Source: Diadema setosum
Taxonomy: Eukaryota; Echinodermata; Echinoidea; Diadematoida; Diadematidae
Assembly (NCBI RefSeq): GCF_964275005.1
Contig: NC_092698.1
Span: 32,932,162-32,996,161, forward strand
Direction: 5' to 3'
DNA: 64,000 nt
Shown here: in pieces, positions 37,295 to 47,978 of the stretch
Position numbering within the stretch: position 1 is the first letter of the stretch
Layout of the letters: every line of letters starts with the position of its first letter
The notes under the pieces: generated by a model
What the model saw: only the letters and a program-made list of their open reading frames with translations
Database searches by the model: none
What the model was told of the DNA's origin: nothing
Translations under genes and position numbers: made by a program

Positions 37295-37722
37295 GGGTGC
37301 GTTCGAGCGCTCTCCTAAAGCAAACTGTACCGTACCGTATCCGCGCCAGAGGAGCGTTCGAACGCTCCTAAAGTGTACCGTACCGTACTGTACCGAGCCA
37401 AAAGTGGACCACTTCCCGATGTGCTCCAAAAGCGTACCAAAGCGCACCAAAAGTTTGTTGTAAAGCATGCGCGTATCAAGCGCATACGTCACAATGCAAA
37501 AACATCATTCTCTTTGTTCGGGACAGCTGTAAGTAGTTCAAGCGAGAGGTGAATGACATTCTTGCTGTAAACAAGCGTGACCTTTTCTAAAAATAATTCG
37601 TGAGGTACGCTTTCTCCACAGAGCGCTCGAACGCACCAAAATTGGCACGGTACGGTACGGTACGCGTTAGTTCAGTTCGCTTTGGTTCGCTTTGGTTCGC
37701 TTTAGAGCGCTCGAACGCACCC
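37295..37722. mobile_element. MITE with GGGTGCGTTCGAGCGCTC ends
   Basis: GGGTGCGTTCGAGCGCTC at the left and GAGCGCTCGAACGCACCC at the right form an 18-bp perfect inverted repeat 428 bp apart. Subterminal CCGTACCGTA words on the left are mirrored by GGTACGGTACGG on the right. An internal partial copy (GAGCGTTCGAACGCTCCTAA) lies near 37352. No clear target duplication. Confidence 0.85.
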
Positions 37723-40517
37723 ACAGTTTGAATCAAATTTTCTATAAATATGAGAGGCCATATCTCTCTTCAAGGAATAATGATGACAGTGTGTAATAGA
37801 CAAAACATGAAGGGAAGGCTATCTATTTCCTGTATTGCTGGTCACATTTTGTATCAAAAGTTTTTTTTGTGTGTGTGTGTTCTTTTGTTTTGTTTTTTTT
37901 GGCTTATCACTTCTCTGTTTGAAACTCTGAATGATGTGTCTGTATCATCAATCAGCACAGACAAAGAGCACCATAATTGATGCAAACAATGCAGTGTTGT
38001 ATTTACCAAGAATGTAATAACCTATCAAATTGTGACACATTCATTACTGTTGGTATAACAGCCACAAGTATATTAAACAGGAAAATCACAAGTGTGAGTA
38101 TGGCATGCAGCCTTTTGTGCAGTACTTACTGGTCGGAAGCAGTTCAGTGAAGTCATCTTTGTTCCGTAAAGTGCCGGTTAGTCCACAGTATGAATTCCAG
38201 AAATTTCACTCATTAAAGGGAGTCCAGAACTTTGTCGATCCTGGAAGAAAAACAAAAGTTAGAATACTTTCTCAGAAATAAAGCAACACCCAAGTGACAA
38301 AATCCTCCGATTGATAGTGTTTGATGCCTTCCTACCCTCGTTCAAGCCACCACCGAGATGACACTGATGAGGAATGGCCGAGTGAATGTGAAATTGACTC
38401 CAAGAGATACGAGATGAGCGGTGTAGCGGTCAAGCCCCCGGCTGTCGGATTTCTAGAGAAAACAAGTGATGAAGCTCCCCTCTCGGATCACCAGCCTGAG
38501 CTAATGAGCAGAGAGGTAGACGGGTGGTGCGAGTGGAAAAGCACTTGTCTCGAGTTCCCGAGATTTGACTGCATATTAGATAGATTGGTGGCGATGTGCA
38601 GCAGCTTTGCAAATATGCCTCAATCTCCATAAGCGCCGCCCGTACGTGATAGTGTTTGTGGCAAGTGGGCCGGATTATCGAGACGGCAAACTTCTTTTTT
38701 TTTTGGGGGGGGGGGGGGAGAGCTGGAACTTGACTGCAGTCTTGACAAGCACCACATTTTGATCTGCAGGAATTTTTTACACTGGGGAAATGCTTAATTA
38801 TTCTTGCACATGAACTCCATGTACACATACATAAACAGAAATATGATTTTTATGACTCATCATAGCACCTATATTTCCTACTGCCATAACATTTTCTCTT
38901 ATGATTTTCTTTTAAATCACTTAGGAAGATGAAATGAATAGCAGTTTTGATGAACACATAGGAAGTAGCATAATTAGTTACCACATAATCCTGTAAGACT
39001 GCCTACAAAAAAAGAGTGTCAGAAGTGTTCAATCAAATTAAATGAAAATAGATTGTTCATAAAAAGAGAACCATCTTATTCAATCATACATGTATTCAGA
39101 CTGAATCACCACAGTTTTGATTCCAAGTAATGTAAAACCAGCCACTTTCTGCAGGGCTGGATGTGATCTGGGGGGGGGGGGGGAAAGAAAGAACCCTCCT
39201 CTTATCGCTAAAACCATTTTGCAAGGGAAGCATCAACCTAAAGCCGGTAAGCCCTATAATGCATCCCAGCGTGTTGTCGATGTCATGTGACTTCTTGAGT
39301 GGAGTCGGGGCGGAGGAGGGTGACACTAATTGGGTTTGTGAAAATGAACCGTGAGGGATGACAAATTAGAGGAGCATGTGTCAGGGACTCAAGAGATCCG
39401 CCCAGGTACTCAGAACATGGATGTACAATGTACAACAGTGTGTATAATGATGTATGAAGGTGAAGAAAGTCAGGCAGTGACATGAGGGCCTATACTGTCT
39501 ATTGAATCACTTTTCCTTTGCTTTTTCTGGATGGAATAGGTATTATACATCAAGCTCCATCTGTCCACAAATCTTTACATTGAGTACATCAAGATGTATT
39601 CAGCAGGGTTCAATATTTCCACTTATTAATTTGCATATTTTGTTAACTATAGTGTCAAATTGCTGTCTGTTTGATCTAAACCATACTGTATAATGGTTTT
39701 GCAATATCCATGTACAGAATGTAAGTACAGTGTATAATTCAAATAAACATGTCTGATATCGTAGGCCCCACTACAGAGTAGCATACATACCGGTAGTTAG
39801 TGCACAAAATATAATTACTAAATTGTGTCTGTCACAGAGATCACATTTCATGAAGGAGACGGAGATGATAAAGAAATAATGACAGTTTACAATCAATTGA
39901 ATTCAGAATCACTTGAAATACATTCAGCATGAAACATATAGTATTTGAACAGTAACTAACTTTTTTTTTTCCTTTGCTTATGGTATTCAGAAGTAAACTT
40001 GTTTAATTAGTTAACTGGTATCATTTCCCTAATATGCTGAAATCTACTATGCCCCATGACAGGTGCAATGCACCCACTGCATACCTCTGGCTAGTTCATT
40101 GCCACATTCCATGCATAGCAGTGGTTGGTTGCTGGACTAGTCTCTCCTCAAGGAGTTCTCTTCTTATTCTAATCCAAATGCTGAGTAAGACTTCAACCAG
40201 TACTGTATTTTGCATTCATTGCTATATTTTGCAAGCCAACTGTACTCTTATTTTTATGAATTAATTTTACTGCTGGTTGTTTTAGAAATTTGAAATCATG
40301 ATGTACTTATTAAGCCAAAGTTATTGAAAATCTAAAAATTCATCTGCTGGAGGGATCATTTCATAGAGTTTAAACTCGTGTCCTTGAGTAAAGCCACATG
40401 TAGACATGTCAAGTAAATCCATGCTTCACACATTCACAGTATATGTGAGACGTGTAGTGAATTTGGGTCAAAATATGGTTCAAAGAGTGGATTGTGTGTG
40501 TATGCGTGTTTGTAAAA

Positions 40518-40554
<37 letters not shown>

Positions 40555-40754
40555 TTAGACTGTTTCCAAATTACAGTATGTCTGTGATCTACATGTACAT
40601 GTATGGTTGATGTCAGCATAGGTTGCATCAGTAACCTGTGCCAAAGTGTTTCAGTTTATTCAATTCATGAAATTCTTGTTCCTGTGTAGATGTACGAAGT
40701 GAATGCAAGCTTTAAAGGGAAATGTCAATCTGTCTTTTGTCTCATCTAATGCAG
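37723..40754. other. Upstream of the candidate snoRNA host; no gene recognised
   Basis: Contains a CpG-bearing block at 38320-38690 that I do not recognise and an exon-like minus-strand segment (38130-38240) with a good acceptor and a GTAAGT donor but stops in all frames. A (GT)n run is at about 40519-40551. Host exons upstream of 40755 are likely but not identified. Confidence 0.3.
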
Positions 40755-41702
40755 CTACCCTGGAGTTTGAAGGGTACGACGAGTGGAGAATATATGGCAT
40801 CAAGAAGCTACAAAGCCATGCTGTTTGGATACGGGACCCCAGTGACTTGACTCGGGGTCCCAGAGCTGATGTTTGAAGAAGAACTTCACTCTACTGAATG
40901 GAGTCAGGATGCCGTCAGGAACCCCAGGGGATGATTCTCACAGCAGCTACCTGGTATATGCTTCCAGGCAATTCAGGAATTGTACCAGTAAGTATTTTGG
41001 GTATTTATGGTTATCTTTTCCACATAGGTTCTAGTAAATTTGCATTTCTAGTGTATGTTGTCTGAGAAGGAAAGTACTACAGTGAAGAATTTAGGGCGAG
41101 ATGAATTTGAAGTTCGTCTCTAATGCATCTAGATGCTCACTTCAGAATTAGATTTCTTACGAATGAGCGTGGTGTATGTGCTTGTGTATGCATTTCAACA
41201 TTAGAAATTTATTTAGTGTACACCAGATGTTGTCATGTCAGGCAAGCCTTTTGATTGTCCAAACCAAGTCCTTTCATAAAGGTAACTACAACCCATGTAC
41301 ATGTATGTATTTGATAAAGGTTTTTAAGTGGTGTACTGTGAATTTCTGTGGTGGCAACAGACTGAATATACTATGAATGCACAGTGACAATTCTATTGTA
41401 TGGGAGAAGTGACTACAGAGAATAAATCAAGGTAGTGATAGTTTGGTAGAGCTCTGTCCAGCCCAGAAGCAGCTGATCATGGTGACACACTGTACTTGAC
41501 CATGTGTAGTTCATATCTTCAAGGCAATATCCGAAGTAAGCTCAGCATCTTCTCAAAGGGAAGACAGAACAGAAGAAAGAAGTTTGAGGACTTTTTTGAT
41601 AGGTTTTGTATACTCTAACTGCTCATATGATTTTCAGTTGTGGTCAGCGACCGAATATATTTATGAATGACAATGTCCGTAGATGCAATGAAATCCCTTG
41701 AT

Positions 41703-41912
41703 TGCCCAATGATGTGAACATAATGCTTGAGGCTAGCCGGTCATTTTCATAGCAGAGTCTTCTTCTTCCATCTCATTTCTGTCTCTAAGATGTCCTTTAT
41801 TCTCCTAAATACTTTTGTGTCCTTTGTTCTGTCTCTCGCAACTTTCTCGACTTCGTTGTGATTTTGGCCAATTGGCAGCCGCTGATTGTTCAGATTATGA
41901 GAGCTGAGGGCA
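41703..41912 (+). ncRNA. Candidate box C/D snoRNA, copy 1
   Basis: Terminal stem TGCCC (41703-41707) / GGGCA (41908-41912). One base, then box C-like ATGATGT (41709-41715; last base differs from the RTGATGA consensus). Box D CTGA at 41904-41907 directly before the closing stem. The 3' portion GCTGATTGTTCAGATTATGA plus GAG before box D is almost identical in copy 2. The middle is pyrimidine-rich. 210 nt is long for the class. No rRNA target could be assigned by eye. The weak box C may mean this copy is less active. Confidence 0.5.
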
Positions 41913-42255
41913 TGCAGTGGTCTGCGTAGTGACAGTGATGTAATGATGTCATTTCCTACTTCTGTTCCCATGAATAATAGAGGAACAACATGAATGCTCA
42001 TCAGGCTCATATTCACTTGCATGTATTTGGTGAAATGTATATTATGATAAAAGAAAATTCATTTCTTGTAGCTGGGTGCATGATGGTCTTTAAAACCTCA
42101 AATGCATTTTTTGTTTCATGTGATAATGTACCACCCTGTGGTGACACAGTTTGGAAAAAAAAAAAAGAAAGAAAAAGATTTGAAGTAATGTAATCTCCAC
42201 ATCACCTTTTGGGGACTGCGATTTCATCATGTTATTGACATGTGTATTCATACAG

Positions 42256-42322
42256 GTTGCCGGGGATGACGACAGAAGAGATGGACTGGACAACTACAAT
42301 TGTAGCAAGACCTCAAAACCAG
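42256..42322 (+). ncRNA. Predicted exon of the candidate snoRNA host
   Basis: Acceptor ATTCATACAG before it, donor GTAGGATTG after it, 67 nt. It separates snoRNA candidates 1 and 2. Confidence 0.4.
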
Positions 42323-42484
42323 GTAGGATTGTAAATTTTTGATGTGCTATAGAATTATTCAGATATTATTTCTTAAAATATTTATGCTGATTTTTTGCTC
42401 ATTGTCTCTGAGTGATGTAACAGAAATTTCAGCTTTGTGTTGTGGTACACTTCGTGTTTTGTAAAAATTTGTTCTCACCATCTA

Positions 42485-42725
42485 CTGTATACGCCAAATA
42501 TTTCGCGAGGTTTTTATTTTTGCGAATTTCGCGAGTCGGGTGCTATTCGCGAATTTAAAGACATGCAAAAATATTGACTGTGATCCTGATGTGAATGTGA
42601 CGTACGTGTGTACACTTCTCTGTTCAGTACAGGACTCCATGATCGCGAATTTAACCACTCGCAAAATTGTCGGGAATTTCCGATTCGCGAAAATTTGGAC
42701 TTGAGAAAATATATGGCGTATACAG
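42485..42725. mobile_element. TA-flanked MITE, CTGTATACGCC ends, GCGAA-rich
   Basis: Left end CTGTATACGCCAAATATTTC; right end, as its reverse complement, CTGTATACGCCATATATTTT; TA on both sides; 241 bp. The interior repeats GCGAATTTCGCGA-like words. Diverged relatives at 50008-50160 and 28027-28110. Lies in an intron of the candidate host transcript. Confidence 0.8.
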
Positions 42726-43043
42726 TATATCCTCCAAGTGGAGATGGTTCCTATTTAAAAACAAATTAACAAACCAAAATAAAGTGGACAAACAATCCAC
42801 CCTCGTGCATTGCCATTTTCTGACAAATTAATGTTAATAGCATCCTGTTTGTTGTAAACTACAATTTCCTCAAAAAGAGATTGCACCTATACAGTGTTTC
42901 CACAAGATTTGACTTCCAATTTTATGCTGTGTTTGATGTTGCCTGAATATGCCAAATGTGGGGTTGTGAAACATCACCTGCCAAATTCAGCGATTTGCCC
43001 ACTTGTAATGTCTGTCTATAATGTAATTTGCTGACCAGTCATT

Positions 43044-43248
43044 GTGCCCGATGATGAGAGAACTATGCTTGAGGCAAGCCGATCATTCTTGCAGCACTTT
43101 CTCTCTAGTCTTCCATCTTGTTTTCAATATTTCTCTTTCTCCATTGTCTTCATATATCACTTGGACTCAATGTCTGCCTCTTCTTTTGTGCTGTGAGTTT
43201 GGTCATTGAGCAGCCACTGATTGTTCAGATTATGAGAGCTGAGGGCAC
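43044..43248 (+). ncRNA. Candidate box C/D snoRNA, copy 2 (best formed)
   Basis: Six-base-pair terminal stem GTGCCC (43044-43049) / GGGCAC (43243-43248). Consensus box C ATGATGA at 43051-43057, one base after the stem; consensus box D CTGA at 43239-43242. It aligns with copy 1 through TATGCTTGAGGCAAGCCGAT near the 5' end and CACTGATTGTTCAGATTATG near the 3' end, while sequences outside the stem are unrelated. 205 nt. The family, guide and target are not identified. Confidence 0.6.
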
Positions 43249-43458
43249 ATAATACCTGTACATTAAAAAGAATGATGTAGACCCTTCTGATTATGACACA
43301 ATAAGACTAACATGAAATTTGAGAATCACAAGTGAAATTTGCCATAGCCAAGTATGGTCTGTAGTTATACTGATCTGTCTTTTATATCCATGGCATATAA
43401 TCAAGGATGTAATGTGTTTAACTTTCAGTCTGGTTTTGTCTCTATCTGTGTTGGTCAG

Positions 43459-43545
43459 ATTTATATGTCAGAGGTTGATCGCCTTCAAACTGTTCTGGGA
43501 ACCTTGCAGCTGAGAATTTGCCGTCCTACGCAGATGCATGTCTTG
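43459..43545 (+). ncRNA. Predicted exon of the candidate snoRNA host
   Basis: Preceded by a pyrimidine-rich tract ending TTGGTCAG (an alternative acceptor TTTCAG gives 43429) and followed by GTAAGT. It separates snoRNA candidates 2 and 3. Confidence 0.4.
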
Positions 43546-43959
43546 GTAAGTTGAAATAAGGTGAATAGTATTAGTTACCGTTTAAGGGGAAGGGAAAATG
43601 TGAGAGTGCAGTGGTAAATCCATGAATTATGCTTTTATGTGATATTTTTGTGTTCATTTCTGGAAAGATGACTTGCCAAGAACCTGTACCTCAAGGTGTA
43701 ATTCACATTTTATGATAGAAAAATTAGAGAGCAGGAGGGAGGGTGGGGTGAGGTTCTTTATCATTGATAAGTAAACAAGTAATGCCAACCCTGGTGTTTG
43801 TAAAGGTTTACTGTCATTGTTTATCGAGGTTATAGTGTAAAGAAAGTGAAATCAAGTGCAAGTAAAGTCGGTCCATTCAGTCTAATAGTCAAATCAAATC
43901 AAATGGAATCAAAACAGAACTGTTAAATAAATTTTAAAAAAATTAAAAGACTTGGAATG

Positions 43960-44191
43960 TGCCCTATGATGACAAACAGATGCCTTATTCTGCTACTGGT
44001 GTGCAGCCATCCCACCTAAATCTTGTCTACCACTGCTCCATTCCATTCAGTCCTCCTCCTCCTCTTCCTCCTCCTCCTCCTCCTCCTCCTCTGCACTCTC
44101 TTCCACTACCCCTATCTTCTCTTTGTATTCCTTTTCTCTGGGATGTCTGCAGTTTGGGCCAGACTGCTGAAAAATCTTATGTCTGAGGGCA
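43960..44191 (+). ncRNA. Candidate box C/D snoRNA, copy 3 (expanded)
   Basis: Terminal stem TGCCC (43960-43964) / GGGCA (44187-44191), box C ATGATGA (43966-43972), box D CTGA (44183-44186). The outline matches copies 1 and 2, but the body has diverged and contains a (CTC)n run at about 44052-44090, making it 232 nt. The sequence before box D (AAAAATCTTATGT) differs from the other two, so any guide specificity would differ. The proline-rich frame across it is an artefact of the CTC run. Confidence 0.5.
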
Positions 44192-44930
44192 TGGCATGAA
44201 GTTGCACATTTATTGCTTTCAGTTGATCATAGACTCAATTTCACTTCCCCCCCCCCTTCAAAAAAAAAAAAAAAGCTTGATATCGCGTGTGACTCTCGGC
44301 ACTGGCCTATTCACATTGAATGAAATGATTTGTTTGCAGTTTTGCGAACTGTTATTTGACAAGATGTAAAGTGAATGTTTCTCAGTAAACTATTTGTTTG
44401 TGCATAATGTTTGAAAATTTTGAACTAGCGGCAGCTGTAGGCAAACCATCTTGTTTTACTTCCCCACCCTTTTTCATGTTAGAATTTTGGCAGTGTGAAT
44501 ATATGGAATTAAATTGTGCATTCTGCATGCATATTATGGACTTGTGCCACCATTGTGCAAAATATTCAATTCTAAGTGGCTAAAATGGAGTTTATAACAT
44601 TGTTACATGTTCCTGTGTACTCTGCTGTTTGACTCCACAGATTGCGAGGGCTGTGTTCGACACTGGCCGAATGTGCTTTATTTGAATCGTGCTGCAGAGG
44701 AACTTTGGAAGCAGTGGATGCCTTTTAGCTCCTGCTTTTGTGGGGGATGGACAAGAGGATCGTATTCATGAAACAGTTTCACTAGCAGTATAAGACCATA
44801 GGCATAGCATTGATGGTGTCATCTTTCTCTTATGATAAGAACATGTTTGGGTGAACAGAGAGTATGTTGATATGAAACCAAGACAGGGATGTCATTTCTC
44901 ACAATAATTTACATCCTCTGATGGATATTT

Positions 44931-45383
44931 ACCTCCGCCAGGGGAGGAGGTTATTTTTTCTTTGGTGTTGGTTTGTTTGTTTGTCCATGTGCAAAATAAC
45001 TCAAGAAGTTGTGAACCAATTTCGATGAAACTTACAGGAAAGGTTGAGAATGACACAAATAACACATGACTACATTTTGGTAGTGATCCGGGAATTTTTA
45101 TAGATTTTATGAAGGATTTTCAATATTTTGGCAGGTAGGGTCAATGAACTTTGAGGTTTTCATGCACACACTTAAGTGCGTGCTCTAGTTTCTGCTGAGG
45201 CGAGGTGCGCCGCACAGCCGGAAGTTGATGACGTACAAAAGGCTTCTATATAAGGAAATCGCGCGACTTTCAGCATGCATACGTATGGGTGGAAATCACT
45301 GATCTCTATGGAAGAACAAGATCAGTGGTGGAAATGAGCTGTATGCTTGGCGGAGGTCTGTGCTCTCAGAGTGCTTCTCTAGT
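44931..45383 (+). mobile_element. Helitron-like non-autonomous element C
   Basis: ACCTCCGCC (44931-44939) opens a hairpin (CCTCC ... GGAGG) and is matched inverted by GGCGGAGGT (45349-45357). A small hairpin (CTCT-C-AGAG, 45363-45371) then precedes CTAGT (45379-45383). The architecture is the same as elements A and B but shorter (453 bp) and without tandem repeats or GTCC microsatellite. The interior TTTGTTTGTTTGTCCATGTG and GTGAACCAATTTCGATGAAA are typical of a dispersed repeat. Confidence 0.65.
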
Positions 45384-45755
45384 TGTACATATCTCTGCTT
45401 TGGAGATTGATGCAGCAATATTTGTTGCCTCTACCTGCCTCTATACCACATATATACAATTTACTGCTCTTGTACTGAGAAATGTGGTCATGATTGTCAA
45501 AGGACTGTGGTAGCCAAGTAAAAGTTTACTCAGAGCTGTGCAGAAGTTGCTAGAGGACAGAGGATGATCAATAAAGGTTTCCCAACATGAATATACTGTG
45601 AAACCTAGTTGCTTTAATTCAGAGTAAAATGTCTTCTGTATTTGTAGTGACTGTGTGCTTCTTGCTGTGTCATTAATCAACAAAAAAACTGGAAGAGAAC
45701 AAACCTGAAATCGACTGACTGAACAGAAGAAAGAGTTAAAATAAACAACAAACAG

Positions 45756-45758
<3 letters not shown>

Positions 45759-45796
<38 letters not shown>
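45759..45796. repeat. (CA)n microsatellite
   Basis: About 19 CA units ending before GATGATGTACTG. Confidence 0.95.
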
Positions 45797-45798
<2 letters not shown>

Positions 45799-46007
45799 TG
45801 ATGTACTGACACTGCCTAGGCATCTGCATTTGATGACATAAATGGTACCCTGGGGTACCAGAAAAAAATCGGCCATTTTGTTGAATTATTTATTTTTTTT
45901 TTAGGGCTGTACCCTGGGTTACCAAAAAGTGGGAAATTAATTTTTTTGTGTGTGATTAATTCTTCAACATTCAATTATGGCCATTGTTCTTGTAAAAAAA
46001 ACCCTCT

Positions 46008-46250
46008 TCATCCTGTAGTTTTCTCAATTAATCCCTGAGCCAGCAGGGTCATAATAATGCCATCTGCCTCCGCCTTATCCCCGGCGTCACTGGCCTTCTG
46101 AAACACCTCCAGAACATCGGCGGCCACTTCCTTCCCCAACTTCCGAGTGGCGCGAAGCCTCGCGTTTTCTAGCCTCTCCTCTCTGGAAATTTTCCTTCTT
46201 TTCCGGCCCTTTCCTTTCAGTGCGGCATAGCCCCCATCACCTGCTGGCAT
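46008..46250 (-). CDS. Unrecognised 80-residue ORF, lysine/arginine-rich N-terminus
   Basis: An uninterrupted frame from ATG (context AAAATGC) to TGA. It begins MPAGDGGYAALKGKGRKRRK, continues with a charged, probably helical stretch (REERLENARLRATRKLGKEV) and ends with ADGIIMTLLAQGLIEK. Its codons are GC-rich at the third position and CpG-containing, unlike the surrounding AT-rich DNA, which argues for coding. I do not recognise a family. There is no adjoining exon I can support. It could be an intronless retrocopy, the last exon of a gene or a small transposon ORF. The reading frame is visible; its status as a gene is an inference. Confidence 0.4.
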   Translation of the reverse strand: MPAGDGGYAALKGKGRKRRKISREERLENARLRATRKLGKEVAADVLEVFQKASDAGDKAEADGIIMTLLAQGLIEKTTG

Positions 46251-46440
46251 TTTTGCAGCTTGATCCTAATTGATTCAATATTGAATCAACTTTCTTGAAG
46301 CAAACCCTAGCCACACATCAGTTTCAATCGGCATGTATTGTACAACACATTCATGTAATCAGCAACATGACATGTAAGTTACGTGATTTCAGTGCAAATT
46401 GTCCTCTGCATCACCTTATCTGCACTGGATATATTAGCAT

Positions 46441-46767
46441 ATGCAGTGTACTGAACTATCCAGGCTTACTTCTAATGCAGAAGTCTGCAGTCTTTATCAC
46501 TGTCATTGTAAAAATTGATGAAAAGGTCCATAACATCTGTACCTTTGCACTGGATATATTTGCATATCGTCTGTTGAGAATGAGAAGGGCGTTAAGTGGT
46601 CGTGAACACTATGGGTTTAAGGGCAACTTAACACCCTTATCATTCTCAGCCGAAGATATGCAGTGTACTGAACTATCCAGGCTTACTTCTAATGCAGAAG
46701 TCTGCAGTCTTTATCACTGTTATTGTAAAAATTGATGAAAAGGTCCATAACATCTGTACCTTTGCAC
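46441..46767. repeat. 217-bp tandem duplication
   Basis: Positions 46441-46550 and 46658-46767 are nearly identical (one difference seen, TCATT against TTATT) at an offset of 217 bp. The spacer holds an imperfect inverted repeat, TGAGAATGAGAAGGGCGTTA against AACACCCTTATCATTCTCA. It looks recent. Open frames across it are chance. Confidence 0.9.
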
Positions 46768-47978
46768 CCCACTTGGGCGAGGTTGGCTATTCCTTTCATT
46801 TGTTAATATTATTTCTCATATCCATAATCTGAGCTGCGGTTTACAAAATTGTGTTCCCCTCATTTACAGGGCCAGCAGGGAAAAAAGGGGTTTATTTCTT
46901 GTGTTCCCCTCTTGTACAAAAGCCTAAAAGATTAGCATGTTAAGAAAGGGGAATACAGCTGTACATGTATATGTATAGCATCCGGGCACTTGAGCACTCT
47001 GTGATGAAAGGTTGCAGTTGGTGAGAGTTTCGCGACTGAAGACAATTTCCGTTACGTGAACGGAAGACAATCGTTGCAGCTGCCTTCTGTGTGTAAGCTT
47101 GTGTGAGACTATGTGCACTGTATTGGTGTGCCACTTGCCTGAGTTGTATTAAGTGCATGCATGGTATGGATGCAGTGCAGTGGTGTAGAGCTCAAGCTGG
47201 CACTAAGAGAGGCGTTGTTATTGGGAAGTTGTAAAATGTTTACATTGTGCTAATTTCTATGACTGCTCAAGATGCCTAATATGGTTAATAATAATGATAT
47301 GGACTGGCTACTTGAGGGGGATACTTGGTACACGATTCAACATCCATTGTCCTCACTAGAATTGTATTGCCCTCACTAGAATTGTATTGCCCTCATCTTC
47401 AACTCAGGCAAAATAATGTACAATTCTACTTGAGGAAACTAGTACAAGTGTATCCCCCTTTCATGGCCAGTCCATATTGCATTATTACTAGAAATGAAAT
47501 ATTTTGCTACAGAAAGTACAATAATCACAACATTTATTTCTCTAAGCCAACATCACATTTATTTGCAAATGTCAAAAGGCAATTCAAATTGTTTCAACAC
47601 AGATTACACAGACATTTCAAAATGCCAACAAAAAAGTATCTGTACATGTCAATCTATTGGTACACAAAGTTTACTCTACCTAATATGAGGTAAGTGCCCA
47701 CCATTTGTAATAAACAAATCAGTATATGAGGAATAATGGTCACTGCTACAAGTGATGCTGAAAATGCATGTAAAAGGTGGGAGGTGAGACTCCATTTTTC
47801 TTTCTCAACTGAAATTGTACAAAAATAAGACATGACAAATGTAATAATCGTCATAAGGAGCATTTTCGCTATAATTCTGTCACCACATGTGACACATGAA
47901 GCTACATGGCACTCTTGTTCCAACAAACTCCTTGATAGCAACATTTCAAAGTAGCAAAGTGAGAAAGTTCAGGTCCTA

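Larger units (their letters stand above)
40755..44930 (+). ncRNA. Candidate spliced non-coding snoRNA host transcript (partial)
   Basis: Predicted exons: 40755-40987 (acceptor in TTTTGTCTCATCTAATGCAG, donor GTAAGT), 42256-42322 (acceptor ATTCATACAG, donor GTAGGA), about 43459-43545 (acceptor after TTGGTCAG, or 43429 after TTTCAG; donor GTAAGT) and 44641 onward (acceptor GACTCCACAG). I found no long reading frame running through them and no known protein. Each of the three introns carries one candidate box C/D snoRNA, the arrangement of snoRNA host genes whose spliced exons are by-products. The 5' end is unknown. The 3' end is uncertain; AATAAA occurs at 45570, but a Helitron-like element lies between. 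The exons are splice-signal predictions without expression data. Confidence 0.4.

Noticed and set aside
38321-38632. Possible gene or tRNA-like SINE in a CpG-bearing block
   Set aside because: An A-box-like word (TAGCTCAGGCTGG on the minus strand) is present but no B box at the right distance and no cloverleaf; the open frame resembles no family.
40050-40180. A fourth snoRNA copy starting GCCCCATGACAGG
   Set aside because: Box C is poor and the following CTGA is not followed by a strand pairing with GCCC, so it fails the test that the three accepted copies pass.
41703-44191. The three snoRNA candidates as simple pyrimidine-rich duplications
   Set aside because: Possible, but similarity is strongest at both ends and stops at base-paired stems next to boxes C and D, which simple duplication would not predict.
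46295-46735. 146-codon open frame
   Set aside because: It runs through both copies of the 217-bp duplication and the repeated residues follow from that; no exon signals.
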